Assembly: GCA_950022655.1 (NCBI GenBank)
Contig: OX465584.1
Span: 7,593,124 to 7,657,123, forward strand
DNA: 64,000 nt
From: Alentia gelatinosa
Taxonomy: Eukaryota > Annelida > Polychaeta > Phyllodocida > Polynoidae
Direction: 5' to 3'
Shown: positions 11,707-22,906 of the stretch, piece by piece
Layout: the number at the start of each line of letters is the position of its first letter
Position numbering within the stretch: position 1 is the first letter of the stretch
Program-made: the position numbers and the translations under genes
Notes under the pieces: model-generated
Databases searched by the model: none
What the model was told of the DNA's origin: nothing
The model's input: the letters and a program-made list of their open reading frames with translations, nothing else

Positions 11707-11885
11707 TGTGGCCTGTTGAATAATCTGAGATATATTGTAGAAATTGTACCACGTCTATGGGGCCTGAAACTTAGGTTCGAAGGGCTTATCCTTAAGAGAC
11801 TTCTGTGACACACTTTGGACAATTTCCATGAGGGATTTTACTGTCCACAAGGGATATCATTTATGAAACGATATTTGGTGTGGAT

Positions 11886-12255
11886 GTTTTTAAAACTAAG
11901 AACGATACAAGAATTGATCTTATCGCGGTCTTTGTTGTATTCTCGTTACTTAAAGTGATCCGTCTTTATAGAGGACAGTCTTACAAGACGATCAGTGAAA
12001 ATATCTTTATTCTAAATTCTGAGAAGGTCACACATTTTACCGTTTTTAGCTCCGATTCTAGGTGGGGTTGATCCTTTATAACAAAACATCTTCCACTTAG
12101 AAAGGAAGAAAGCAAACAATAAATATTGCAAAAGATATCCTGGAATTATGCAGACCACGTTTAAAAACGCACTGACACTCCGATCGTGGTCACTGTCGTC
12201 TGAGTTTAGTGCTAATGGTAATCGTTTAGCTAATATCGTTCTTAGTTTAAAAAAC
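11886..12255. mobile_element. Inverted-repeat element
   Basis: The arm TTTTTAAAACTAAGAACGAT faces ATATCGTTCTTAGTTTAAAA at the right end. The interior is AT-rich with paired ACGATC/GATCGT blocks. It is a single copy in this window. Confidence 0.55.
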
Positions 12256-12562
12256 AGCCCCCAGACCTCCTCCATCTTCAGCTAGATCTTATCGTCCAGC
12301 CCTACGATACATCCTGGATTATTAAACAGGACACTGGTGAGTTGAGTCCATTAGAGAAATCCGAACGATGACCATTAGGGCTTAGTGCTGAGAGACTTTC
12401 ATATGGACGACAAATAAAACATTTGGAATGAGATGAAAAGATTCATTAAATTGTTGTACATCTTTACTCTATATACCCGTGAAGTGTATTTCATAATTAC
12501 CTACTGCTGCTCCCTATGCAGTATAGGTTCTGTACTGCATCGTGTGCAGTACCATGTTTTAT

Positions 12563-12905
12563 CTCACCCTTGGTACAAGTTTAGCCATGGGAATAATATT
12601 AGATAAGAATACTCAACGATCACCCCGGTAAAGTGACAATACTACGCCACGGCCATAGCGGAGTGAATGTGAGATGGATTAGCTAAGTAATTTTGATCAT
12701 TCTGAGAATGCGATGCTATCTAATGTCATACAAATGGTTGAGATAAATCCAGAACTGCATTCGAATCATAAAATACAGAATACTCAATTTATTTGGATGC
12801 ACCATAATCGTCAGTCGGGGTCCCTTCAATGACCATTGGGGCGCATCCAAACTCATGGAGTATTGGGTATCTATACGATTCTCAATCCAGTTCAATAACA
12901 ATACA
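12563..12905. mobile_element. Family A3 element, copy 2
   Basis: It opens TTTATCTCACCCTTGGTACA, carries the GGCCATAGCGGAGTGAATGT block, then a palindrome with arms TTTGGATGCACCATAATCG and GGGCGCATCCAAACTC. The right terminal block present in copy 1 is absent. Confidence 0.6.
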
Positions 12906-13714
12906 GTATACTGAACACTTGAAATATCGGCAGTGTGTAGACTTTCACATCAACATGTTTTCTATGTCAATTCATGGTACTATTTTATCAAATACGGGTA
13001 TGTGATGAATATAAAACAATCCATCATGCTTGTACATGCTATAAAACTCGACGGGAATTTTCACGGAACTCGGTCTGGGGCCTTGTTCCGTAAAAAGCAT
13101 CAATTCCCCATCTCGTTTTGTATCGTGTACAGCACGGTCGGGTTGTTCTATATAAGAACATGTTATTTACTCTTCTGGGTATATTTAAAGTGATACATAC
13201 AAAGGTTGGTTGATACATATCAAATTTCCAATTTTGGCCCGGTCACAATGGCGTACAATTTGGCGTTTCTTCTACGTATTTGAAAGAACGCGATTTTCGC
13301 GTATTTAGTACGCAAATTCAGCGCTTTTCCATCTCACTACGCAATCCAGTCACACTGGCGGTAAATTCCGCGTATATCCTACGTATCAGAAGAAGGTGGA
13401 CACCGCCGTATTCTCTACGTTTCTATTTACTTTCTTTTACGTTTTTGTACGCACTGTGGCGTTTTACCGCGTTTATTTACGCATTCAAAATGCGTAGAGA
13501 CAAGTTAAAAATTTGTAAAACTGATTCTGACACAGCGTTTTTTCTACGTTCGTTACGCATTCTGACTTTCCTTTACCCATCTCCGCGTTTTGCGGCGTTT
13601 TAGGACGTATTTGTAAATTTCGTTTTTTTACTGGGACTATGAATGTTGCAATCCGTTCTCCATGGTCTATTTCTTGTGTGTCGTCCATCGATGGGATTAT
13701 TCTCAGTGTGACTG

Positions 13715-13716
<2 letters not shown>
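12906..13716. other. No gene; TACG-rich stretch 13220-13620
   Basis: Between 13220 and 13620 many TACGTTT/TACGCA words recur in imperfect order (GCGTTTCTTCTACG, TTTTCTACGTTCGTTACGC), consistent with a decayed repeat. Nothing codes convincingly. Confidence 0.45.

Positions 13717-13717
<1 letters not shown>

Positions 13718-13777
<60 letters not shown>
13718..13777. repeat. (AT)n microsatellite
   Basis: About 30 uninterrupted AT dinucleotides. Confidence 0.97.
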
Positions 13778-13779
<2 letters not shown>

Positions 13780-13897
13780 CGCTGTTATGTCTTGCGTCAT
13801 CGCAACATCATACAGACGCATGTCATATCACAGGTAGTAGATAAGGAAAGGTTATATACAGACTTTACGCATTCTGCAAAAAAACATCCTTTTACTA

Positions 13898-14172
13898 TTT
13901 ATCCTACCCCGCAAATAAATCTCCATAGACTTAACATGGTGTGACTGTATGCCACGGTTATGCCATAAAATATTTATATGCCACTGGTAACATATGAAGT
14001 TAAAAACATGTGACACGGTAGGATAAAATCTAAACATCAATTTCATATGATTCTTTACATGGCATTCATTGTCTTCTGCTACAGATATCACTCGGCTCTG
14101 CTTCGTGATATCATTCCACGAAGACAACTCATGCCATGTAAACAATCATATGAAATTTCGTGATGTTTCATG
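13898..14172. mobile_element. Family B element, copy 1
   Basis: It begins TTTATCCTACCCCGCAAATA, has an internal GGTAGGATAAAAT, and ends in a palindrome (CATATGATT arms) with tip CACTCGGCTCTGCTTCGTGA. ATGCCAC blocks flank the first half. Confidence 0.7.
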
Positions 14173-14221
14173 ATATGCGTGCCACCTCGGTGACAATGGG
14201 AAAGGTGTAGAGGACCAGCGT

Positions 14222-14655
14222 CTCAGTGTCCTAGTTGACTGGGTGCAAGTGGCTTACAAAAAATAACCCAAACCTTTTAATTGTATTTTTTGAGCGTGCT
14301 TGTACGCACTATACACAGAGGTTAGAGTGGTCACATATAAACTTACAGCGTACTGCAAAAAAACAGCCCTCTACACTCTGCATGCTATTCACTGTGATAT
14401 TGAGAACAGGGCAGGGAGCCAGTGTCTCAAGGTCTTAGGGGCATGCCCAGGTAACCAAGACCAATCTCTCAAGACCAAAATACTTCCAAAACCCACTGGT
14501 GCTTGATATGTTTGGATCAGTTGCAGAAATGGCAAGTTGACTGAGTGTAAGTGAAAACTATCCATAAACTGAATGTAAACCAAACCTTTTAATTGTTATT
14601 CATTTATAATTTATAATTCATCTATGATAAACGCACTAGGTGTTCCTAGTTATCT
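14222..14655 (+). mobile_element. Family I element, copy 2
   Basis: It contains GAGCGTGCTTGTACGCACTA, ATATTGAGAACAGGGCAGGG, AACCAAACCTTTTAATTGTT and the terminal TAGGTGTTCCTAGT, in the same order as the copies at 35715 and 48032. Confidence 0.75.
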
Positions 14656-14739
14656 AAAAACAAATGCGGGTAGGTATCGAAACGCCCCCTGGTTTAACAC
14701 TGGTGCTGCCATCTGGGGCCATGAAAATATAGCAGTTTC

Positions 14740-15112
14740 TCATAGACACCAATAGATAAGCTCTTACCTTCTTCAGATGGCCTTCCCATAGAAATTAGTA
14801 TGGTGACATAGTATTTTTTTTAGCATTTCTCATTTGTATATGTTCCCAACTATCATAATCCAGAATTATTTGAAGATACCAATAGAACATCACAATCATT
14901 TAGCAACAAAGTTAAAATGTTGCATCTTCCCATAGACACCAATAGTGCAGCGCTTACATTTTCAGATGGCCCTCCCATCGAAATTAGCATGGTGACATGC
15001 CATTTATTTTTGCATTTTCTATTTGCTGATATATAGAACTTATATTATCCTGAGTTATTTGCAAATCTCAATAGAATTTAGAAATCACCCAGTTACCAGC
15101 ATTTGTCTTTTG
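14740..15112 (+). repeat. Family G repeat, copy 1 (internally duplicated)
   Basis: A unit of about 195 bp (CCATAGACACCAATAG, then TCAGATGGCC and ATTAGYATGGTGACAT) is present twice in tandem. The block ends at ACCAGCATTTGTCTT, 76 bp before the VGLUT exon at 15189. A second copy is at 53840-54112. Confidence 0.7.
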
Positions 15113-15188
15113 TCTTCTCGCGCATTGATCAATGATGAACATTTGCTCCTATGGTTAAGATGTGGACTGTTTTTGTCTTTGTGGACAG

Positions 15189-15316
15189 GCTTCAACGTGA
15201 ACCATCTGGACATCGCCCCTCGTTACGCCAGTATCCTGATGGGAATGAGTAACGGAGTGGGCACACTAGCCGGAATGATCTGCCCGATTGTCACCGAAAA
15301 CCTCACTAAGCACAGG
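15189..15316 (+). CDS. VGLUT: Vesicular glutamate transporter (SLC17), internal exon
   Basis: The frame reads [18 protein letters not shown], then [16 protein letters not shown] and TENLTKHR. The [12 protein letters not shown] signature and the following helix are among the best conserved parts of SLC17 transporters and belong to the C-terminal membrane half. The borders are GTGGACAG/GC and CACAGG/GTAAGC. The exon enters in phase with 5348 (split Gly codon) and ends on a complete Arg codon, matching the phase-0 start at 26477. The acceptor is preceded by a T-rich tract (TTTTTGTCTTTGTGGACAG). Length and junctions show no break, so the gene looks intact here. Intron 1 (5349-15188) is 9.8 kb and mostly mobile-element debris. 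Confidence 0.95.
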
Positions 15317-15340
15317 GTAAGCATAGATTATTTTAACACT

Positions 15341-15702
15341 TTAAGGACGGCTGCCTGGGGCCTAGCTACTCCCATAAGGATGAGTGCTGGTGGCAGTTTG
15401 TCTGGCTAGAGGACGGCCACATAATAGTTAAAACTGATATCCAAGTTTCTAATCATACAGTATGATACATAATCATAAATATTTTATTTCTTTTTAATAG
15501 AAATACTAAATATGATGTTATATCTACATATTCTGAAAATTTCATGAATATTGTTCCATTATTTCTTTGTTAAAACATTTTTGTTAATATTGGGACAATG
15601 ATGCCTCAAGACATCATGCGTCTTCAGTGCGGTGATGCCTCCAGGCATCATGCGTCTTTAGCCCGGTGATGCCTCCAGGCATCATGCGTCCTTAAAAGGT
15701 TA
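15341..15702. mobile_element. Family H element, copy 1
   Basis: It starts TTTAAGGACGGCTGCCTGGG and ends GCGTCCTTAAAAGGTTAA. The right part has three small palindromes of the GATGCCTCCAGGCATC type. It matches 57481-57812 along its length and lies only 25 bp past the exon. Confidence 0.7.
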
Positions 15703-15944
15703 ACCCCAAACCGATCAGTACAACTGGCTATTGTTACCATCAGGTGTGAATAGTAAGCTGAATGAATGACTCCAAGGCTTCGTCCTGTTACAAGCTTTAT
15801 TACTGATGTTACTGCAGTGCGCTACACTAGTCGGACTAATGAGAATATATCAAGAACAAGGTTATATGCCGGCTCTGTGTTTACCGCGTGGGGGTGACCG
15901 TGTTGATCGTAACCAGGGGTCGCCTCCAGTAAACCACTACCCAT

Positions 15945-16325
15945 TGTTTAAAAATGGTCAGATACTATAACCATTCTATACGATTTAAATCCATTGTATT
16001 TGGCCTCAAAGCCATTGTATACTGGAAAATAGTCCCTTTTTGCTATAGAGAACAAAAAATAGTCCCTATTGACATATCCTTTAATATGGCAATTTCTGGG
16101 TTTAATTAGAGAAAATTAGTAATAAATACAACAAACGATGATTTTGCGGACAGGTGGCTTTATAGACCACTCAAAGTTGATGTCGTTATACACTCTCTAA
16201 TGCTCGAATGTTACTATGCATCAACCTCTCGCGATTTGCGGCCGCCTGTTCACAAAACCATCAATCATAGTCCATGTCCTATAGAAGTACCTATTGTGGA
16301 GTTTAAAATGTATGTGACTATCGTA
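15945..16325. mobile_element. Family D element, copy 2 (diverged)
   Basis: It contains AACGATGATTTTGCGGACAG, a palindrome around TAATGCTCGAATGTTACTA, and GCGGCCGCCTGTTCACAAAA. It is more diverged than the 25.7-kb copy. Confidence 0.65.
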
Positions 16326-16640
16326 AAACTGGATGAGGTTTAATCTTGTCCACCGTATTCCATGACTGGAGTTTGGCATAGTGACTTCATGAGGCGAAGC
16401 CGAGTGAAGTCCGGAGCCAAAACTTCAGGGGTGGAATGCAGTGGCCAAGATTAAAACGAATCAGGTTTTGATTTTATCCTACCCTATCTCCTCGATTTTG
16501 GAATATTATGTGATAACAATGCTGTATGCCACTAATGGCATATAAAACTCTGTATGCCAGTCAGCGTGGCATACAGAAACTCAATGTTAAGCCTATGGGA
16601 TTTTATATTAGGGGTAGGATAAAAGATGGGAAGATGGCTA
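16326..16640. mobile_element. Family B element, copy 2
   Basis: The left palindrome has the tip TTCATGAGGCGAAGCCGAGT. The right half runs TTTTATCCTACCCTATC to GGGGTAGGATAAAAG, with ATGCCACTAATGGCAT in the middle. Confidence 0.7.
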
Positions 16641-16682
16641 TGCAGGATGAAATGCTGGGGCATTGACTTATCTGGTATTGTT

Positions 16683-16890
16683 GGCCCATAGGGTTAACAT
16701 TGGAAACTCGTTCTCCAAGCCCCTACAAATATTACAGTCCCTTCTCCATAGTTTATACCCTGTGTATCATCCATTATGTTGAAAACGAAAAACAACTCAT
16801 TTTAGTCAAAGTCGTCGTTCTCCACGGGTTTGATGCGGAGTAATTTTCACTCAGCTTCCCCTCGCAAACAAGACTTGTTCGTTTCTTCTT
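16683..16890. mobile_element. Family A2 element, partial copy
   Basis: It includes GGGTTAACATTGGAAACTCG, TCTCCATAGTTTATACCCTG, AAACAACTCATTTTAGTCAA and CGTCGTTCTCCACGGGTTTG, in the order seen at 39969-40245. Confidence 0.6.
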
Positions 16891-17696
16891 TAATATCTAA
16901 GGACATAGCATTGCTTTACAAACATAATATCATCTGATACCTCACTTATATCGATGGGATTATTCTAAAACTGGCATGCAGCAAAGGCATATAGATCATG
17001 GGAGCTATGAAAGTATATCAGTCGATATGGCAGCATCTAAGCTCTAAGACAAAGAGACTTACCTCATTCCCTAATCTATGCCAGAAGTACACTTATAAAA
17101 GTGTCATCGAGTCATATTGCAGCCCTGTCGGCAATTACTATTACCAGAGAACAAACGTGGATAAAACCCCTATCGTAATTGACAGATTTCATTTTCTGCA
17201 CCACACACTAAAAAAAAATCATATATCTCATCCAGGACATACCACAGTTACCTTCACCAGCGGAATAACCATTTTAGCTTCTCAAGGGTGGATCAAATGA
17301 TTCTGAGACAACAGTGTCCGCGCATGCGCTAAGTAAGCTGTCTGTGACGTCAGAGGGGATTAGGCGAGTCTTCTGCTAGGCTCTTAATAGGCTTAGCCTA
17401 AAAAGCCTCCTCCTTCCTACCTCCCAGCATTAAGTTTCCTTGAGACTGAGGGAACCGACTCCCGCCAACAATGGCTGAAAAGCATTTATAATCCGTGTCT
17501 TTGGCGCATGCGCGAGATTCACTTCAAAGGCGCGCCAGGTCTCCACCAGGGGGCGGCAACGCTGGGTTGGGGGCTTTAATCGAACACAGGCAATAGAGGG
17601 CGCTAATTAATACTAAGAACAGGGGCCCTGTGGCGAAGATGGAGACTGTTCGCCCGGAGACGATTATTCATCTCACCATTGGTATTTTCGTCCTAA
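16891..17696. other. VGLUT intron 2, unique DNA, no exon seen
   Basis: Non-repetitive, turning GC-rich from 17300. It holds two CGCATGCGC palindrome-like words, a TGACGTCA octamer at 17345-17352 and the CTCF-like motif at 17543. The open frame at 16998-17300 has no recognisable content. Confidence 0.5.
17543..17556 (+). promoter_or_regulatory. CTCF-like motif
   Basis: CCACCAGGGGGCGG fits the CTCF core CCASYAGRKGGCRS. It stands in GC-rich, non-repetitive intron DNA. Occupancy is inference. Confidence 0.4.
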
Positions 17697-18335
17697 ACCC
17701 GGTGTTTACACTTGACGATTCTGGTCTGCGATTCTGGTATTTTGCAACTCCTGATGACTTTCAGCAGCAACATGATAGAAATCGTCTAATGTAAATGCCA
17801 AGCGCGTGGCGACTGTAGATCGCCTGGTTACATCAGATTATACAATCAAGCACCACCTGACGACTATTGGACACCCTCTGATGCCTGCGACAATTTCAAG
17901 CGAGCTTGATTTAGTCGTCTACATGGGCTGCGATTCTGTGAAAACTTATAGTTGTCAGTCTAAACGCTCGGGTGCATTGTGTGGTCGGCATTTACGCTAG
18001 ATGACTAGATATGTCAGGTACTGGCAATGTCCATGGCAAAAGTCGTCAACCCCAGAATGTACCCGACCGTTTACACTGATGACAAAGTTTTCACAGAATC
18101 GCCGCCCATGAAGTTGACTAATTCGAACCAGCTTGAAATAGTCGTGGGCATCAGAGCATGTCCAATAGTCGTCAGGTGGTGCCGAATTGAATAATCTGAC
18201 ATAATCAGACGATCTGCAGTCACCACATGCTTAGCATTCACATTAGACAATTTCTATCATTTTACTGCTGAGAGTTGTCAGGAGGTGCAAAATGCCCGAA
18301 TCACCAGCTAGAATCATCTATTGTAAACGCCGGGT
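17697..18335. mobile_element. Family K element, copy 1 (long terminal inverted repeats)
   Basis: The left end ACCCGGTGTTTACACTTGAC and right end TATTGTAAACGCCGGGT are complementary, and similarity continues inward for about 150 bp (TTCTATCAT, CACCACATGC/GCGTGGCG blocks). The centre has further paired TAGTCGTC words. A diverged copy sits in the coiled-coil gene intron. Confidence 0.75.
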
Positions 18336-18580
18336 CAGGCTTAACATTTGGAACTTAATTTCCATGCCCCTATGAGTATTGTAATCCATTCTCCATGGTC
18401 TATATCCTGTCTATGTACATTCTGTTAGTATTTACAGAGATGAGGTAAATACAGAAAGCAACTCGTTTTGGTCAAAGAAGTCGTTCTCCAACTTGTTTGA
18501 ATGCTATTTGATATTCACACGGCTGTCGCCTCATTCATATCACTTTGCATTAAACTTGTCAAAATGCCACGACATACGAT
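18336..18580. mobile_element. Family A2 element, partial copy
   Basis: The blocks TGCCCCTATGAGTATTG, CCATTCTCCATGGTCTATAT and AAGTCGTTCTCCAACTTG occur, followed by a hairpin tip CACACGGCTGTCGCCTCATT. Confidence 0.65.
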
Positions 18581-18595
18581 TCACAATTCCCTTTT

Positions 18596-18755
18596 TTTCA
18601 CTGGCACCCTGCTCCTTTGCCAATATCACAGTGAATAGACCACAGATAGTGAAGGTATAGTGTTTTTGCAGTACGCAGGAAGTCTATATGTGGCCACTCT
18701 AACCCTTAGGCAGCGTATATTGGGCGTACAAGCATACTTTAATAATTACATCTAA
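18596..18755 (-). mobile_element. Family I fragment (reverse)
   Basis: GCCAATATCACAGTGAATAG, GTAGTGAAGG-type and CTAACCCTTAGGCAGCGTAT match the first 160 bp of the element in reverse. Confidence 0.6.
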
Positions 18756-18984
18756 AAACCTCCCTCTGACACATCTGCCAACACAGCTCGGAGCGGCCCC
18801 ACTAGACTTAACAGGTAATGGAGGATTAGTTTCAGTTAATTTTACATCAACTCCTCTTTTTGTGTTTGCGGGGATTGTTGACGAGTGCTTATTGAGCCCC
18901 GGCCTGAAAGCTTTGCCCTGCAGCTACAATATGGGTGAATACCTTATTTTGTGCAAACACGCGCCGGCTCCCATGTGGACACAG

Positions 18985-19385
18985 ACAATGACGTCATAAT
19001 TCAATCCAATTCTTTGTCTTTGGGGAAAATCCAAAAGCCGTTCATAAATCTCCGACAGCATCATGTCAGCGTTTCCAAACGCCCGCAGCCATGCAGTATT
19101 CCTGTTCTGAAAAATTCCCAGCCGGGAAATAATAATGCTCTTATTCTTTTCATTTTTGGGGGGGGCTTTTTCTGGTGAATTACAATCATAGGAAACATCG
19201 GGTGGAGAATTCTGCGCGTTGTTTACTGAAGGAGAGAGAATGGGTGTTGCTTGTACCGGCGTGTGTTGGGCTGTAGTGTGTGTGCGGTGAGCTGGTACCC
19301 GGCTGGAGTGGAGCAGATGCACTCTCCCAGCAGATCTTTTGTGACACTAGCGCTAATCTCTGCCTCAACCCAGTGACGTCATGTG
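18985..19385. promoter_or_regulatory. Candidate intronic regulatory island with two CRE octamers
   Basis: TGACGTCA occurs at 18989-18996 and 19374-19381 in the only long non-repetitive, moderately GC-rich stretch of VGLUT intron 2 (18780-19520). A Sox/TCF-like CTTTGTC word lies at about 19012. This octamer is the full CREB/ATF consensus. Function is inference from motif clustering alone; an antisense open frame of 132 codons across it has no recognisable domain. Confidence 0.3.
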
Positions 19386-19540
19386 TTGCACCCAGGTACC
19401 TTCTAACGACAGGGGGAACCAGCCAGCATTTCAGATTTAAAACAAGACATCTGTCAAAAGTTATGAAAATTAAACAGCTCATATATCATGAGTTGGGAAA
19501 TATAAGAATTATTAAATGAGCTTCACAGAGAATCCAGCCG

Positions 19541-19895
19541 TTTATCCTACCCCTAATAAAAACGGTCCATAGGCATAACATAGGCAAATTTTATGCCGCA
19601 TGCCCTGACATAAAGTGCGATTTATGCTTCTCGGGGCATAAAAAATCGACCAGTCAGCGACCAGATTGTGAGCTGCTCCGAAAAAAGTTCCGGTTGGGCT
19701 CAAACGTTCTGGTTGGACTTCGGTTGGTCGTTCAATCGATATTTATATTTGAGTAATCCAAAAGGGTATAGACGGGGTAGGATAAATATGAAACCGAACT
19801 CGAGTTAGACTTGGCAGTGTCCATGCCACTCTGGTCAGGTCTGTTCCTCACTACGCTCAGCTAACGCTTCGCGTAGTAATACACGTCATTTATCA
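19541..19895. mobile_element. Family B element, copy 3
   Basis: It runs TTTATCCTACCCCTAATAAA to GGGGTAGGATAAATAT, followed by the family's second module (CCGAACTCGAGTTAGACTTG and CTCACTACGCTCAGC). The same two modules occur at 44163-44535 and 61557-61912. Confidence 0.7.
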
Positions 19896-20480
19896 AATAA
19901 ATATGTTCACCTCTATTTACAAGTTAACCAAAAAATAGTCCCCAAAGTGCCAGGTATTTAGGATATTTTAAAAACTGGGGGATTTTGGCCCAAACAGGCA
20001 GGTTTGGGGCATAGACTGGTTCCCAGTCCCAATGAAATATGAGACAGGTAATACCTAGCTACTGACTGACTTTGAACTCTCTCACTCTCCTAGTAGATCT
20101 TTTGCGGCTCTAGCACTTACAAGTGGCCGCAGGAAGTAGAGCGCGGGATATCTGCTAGGAGAGTGCCTCTCTGCCTCATGAGGTTGCCTAAATAACTAAC
20201 TAGTACTTGTTTATAATGTACGATGATACAAAATAAAGTAATACCAACCTTTAAAAAGATAAAAGATAATCTATTAGGATGTTTCTACAAAAACAGCATA
20301 GTAGTTAGCTGAACACTATTACCCATGATGCACCAGAAAAATGGAGGCGCTACCCATAATGCAGCAAAAAATGGAGAGCGTTACCTGGCCTATAATGTCA
20401 ATACGCACATAGGCTAGGCTTCCAGGCGAGTTGGGACAGAGATAAAAGCGGCCGCAGGAAGTAGAGCGCAGAATCTCTGC
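19896..20480. mobile_element. Family V repeat, copy 2
   Basis: It contains TTTAGGATATTTTAAAAACT, CCCAAACAGGCAGGTTTGGG, CTCTCCTAGTAGATCTTTTG and GTTACCTGGCCTATAATG. It is the fullest copy and shows the uninterrupted form of the site disrupted at 48705. Confidence 0.65.
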
Positions 20481-20637
20481 TGGGAGAGTGGAGCAGACGA
20501 CATTTCAATAAGCGGCTGGTTCCCGGCTTGTCACCAGCAGCCGACATTTACTCAAAGTGAGACTTTCATAAATGACGAATGAGGCCGCGCGAGTGTTTAT
20601 ATTCGATTTCCACTCAGCACGTCCCTGGAGTGGTGAT

Positions 20638-20656
20638 GGGGGGGGGGGGGGGGGGG
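20638..20656. repeat. Poly-G run of 19
   Basis: An unbroken run of G lies inside an otherwise unremarkable GC-rich stretch (20481-20854) that shows no gene. Confidence 0.9.
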
Positions 20657-20854
20657 AGGGGCTCGGAATCATAAAAGGGGTGATGGAGGTAAGAGAGGGG
20701 CGCTAAAACAAGTGTCATTTCTGCGCATGGGACATTCATGAATGGGGAGCTCGTTGAATAATTTAAGGTCGTTCGCAAGGAGAACCGTGACGGCACATTA
20801 AAAGAAAGACGGCAATATGGACGACATTTCACAAGTCTCGTTGTATAACTGCGG

Positions 20855-21322
20855 TTAGACTCCAGTCCCTGAGTTCTATGGCTACACTTCTCGCTCCAGT
20901 CCCTGCATTCTATGGCTACACTCCTCGCTGGGATACAGGGACTGGTACACTCGGTAATGGTGTTGGATTTCTGGCACTGTTTAGCTCCAGTATTCCCAAT
21001 ACTCTCCATACAGATATCCTGGTTACTGGTCAGGATATCAGCTGGGAGATTGATACCCTCTCACTTTGATCTCAATTGAGTCATAGTCAGGAGCAGGTGA
21101 AATTGGAACTGGAGGAGGGGAGGGGAAGGGGTATAAGGAGGTACAGGTTACAGGAAGTGGCTTAGGGCCATAAACAGGAGATTTGGTTCATAGTGGACAA
21201 GTCTTTGATTCATGGGCCAGTCAGAGAAGGATACATACTTTAATGAACTTTATTCTTATTGTGTTTAATCATTCAATGAATGTTCATAATCAAAGACTTG
21301 AGCAAGTCTAAACTGGGGTCCG
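20855..21322 (+). mobile_element. Family U segment, copy 2, with conserved open frame
   Basis: An inverted copy of 10706-11170. The plus-strand frame from 20878 ends at the same stop as copy 1 and differs by about a dozen residues in 57 (LAPVPAFYGY, GNGVGFLALF). A 31-bp block (CTCCAGTCCCTGMRTTCTAT) is duplicated at its start. Confidence 0.6.
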
Positions 21323-21774
21323 TTACATAGATCTTTATTGATACGAGCAATGGACGATACTTTCTCTCAGACGATACGATCTATCGAAAGATGTACGGCC
21401 TCGTAGATAATCCACGCCCAATTTATCCTTTTGTCTATTTGAGAATGCAGGTAATTTGACTTTCCTGAAAATCTAAGAATTTAATCCAGGACATACTTCA
21501 GGAAAGCATTTCTGAGAGACCTACATGACTACATGAAGCTTAAAAAAGGATTATTGCAGCATTTAAGTAATCTTATTACCAGTCCGATTACAAATATGAG
21601 GACACGGCCACAAGGCGGGGGGTCTGAGATTAGGAGAGAAGTGGCAAGTTGCAAAGTGTTGCAACTCAGGTAATATGAAAATTTGAGTTATCTTAAATGA
21701 ATTAAAAATTAATTGTTGTTTTCACTTGCTTGGAGCCTGAGTGATTTCAGAAAGGTTTGAGAGTGACAGTTTGG
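21323..21774. other. No gene seen
   Basis: Unique AT-rich intron DNA. Confidence 0.5.
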
Positions 21775-22092
21775 GTGTTCTTTTAAAATTAGAGAAGAAA
21801 CCAACAGGTTTTGGTCAAATTCGATGTTCTCAATGAGTTTGATGCGGGATGATATGAACGAGGCGACAGCCGAGTGAATATAACATAGCATTCAAACGAG
21901 TTCGAGAATGACACCCTTGACTGAAAACGAATTGCTTTCTGTATTTACCTCATCCCTGTACACACTAATAGAATGGACAACACACAGGATATAGACCATG
22001 GAGAACGGACTGCAATACTTGCAGGGGCATGGAGAATGAGTTCCCAATGTTAAGTCTAAGGGACAAAAATACCAGGGGTGAGATAGATAGAC
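21775..22092. mobile_element. Family A2 element
   Basis: It has a palindrome with tip GAACGAGGCGACAGCCGAGT, then ATAGACCATGGAGAACGGAC and the terminal ACCAGGGGTGAGATAG. It abuts a family D copy. Confidence 0.7.
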
Positions 22093-22500
22093 AATGATCG
22101 ATGGTTTTGTGGACAGGCGGCACTAAACCACGAGATATTGACGCGTAGTAATACATGAGTGCTAGCGAGTGTATTACGATGTCAACTTCGATTGGTTTAC
22201 AGAGCCGCCTGTCCACAAAATCATTGTTTGTTGCATTTATCATCCATCTTTTCGAATGAATTAAACCCAGTAATTGCCATATTAAATGGAATAACAATAG
22301 GGACTATTTCTTTGCTCTATACCAAAAGGGACTATCTTTCCCGTATACCATGGTTTTGAGGCCGTATACCATAGGTTTGAATCCGTATACCACAGCTATG
22401 CTATCTGACAGTTTTTATCCAATGGGTCGAGGTTTACTGAGTCCCCATACATTTTCAATGGGAGCTTTGTATACTATGGCTAATAAAAGACGGGATTTAC
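22093..22500. mobile_element. Family D element, copy 3
   Basis: The palindrome arms are GATGGTTTTGTGGACAGGCG and CGCCTGTCCACAAAATCATT, with tip GAGTGCTAGCGAGTGTATTA. It is followed by the ACCATGGTTTTGAGGCCGTA module. Confidence 0.75.
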
Positions 22501-22906
22501 CTTGACGAGACTTCACAGCGAGCGACCATATTAAATAACGGGGGATTCCACTGAGAAGCTGTGCCGGAGACTGACAAGGGATTACAGAGAGCGGGGAATT
22601 AACGAATGGCTCTCCAGATTGCAGCTTAAGGGAATGAGATCGTGAAATAAGAGTTGCAGTTTAATTTGAGAGAACATCTCGAATGAAGGGTGCTGAATTG
22701 TAAGAGTGTCATTCAAAGGAAGCCATGAAAGCAGCCAGTAATATAAGATTCACTTCGACCCCTGTTTTGTTGCCTATATCTAGCTTCAAGTACCCCATGG
22801 TTTACTGGTTCTAGCTTTCAATTAATTTCAAGCTTTCTAGCTTTACATACATCCATACTAGAGTCTACATCTAGTTTTACACATATATATTATATATATT
22901 TACATA
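22501..22906. other. No gene seen
   Basis: Unique intron DNA with a short AT-rich stretch at 22880-22905. Confidence 0.5.

Noticed and set aside
13600..13944. Frames with Ile-Tyr repeats
   Set aside because: Translation of the (AT)n microsatellite.
18924..19482. Overlapping antisense frames of 132 and 98 codons in VGLUT intron 2
   Set aside because: No recognisable domain. The stretch is better explained as non-repetitive intron DNA with regulatory motifs, though conserved coding cannot be fully excluded.
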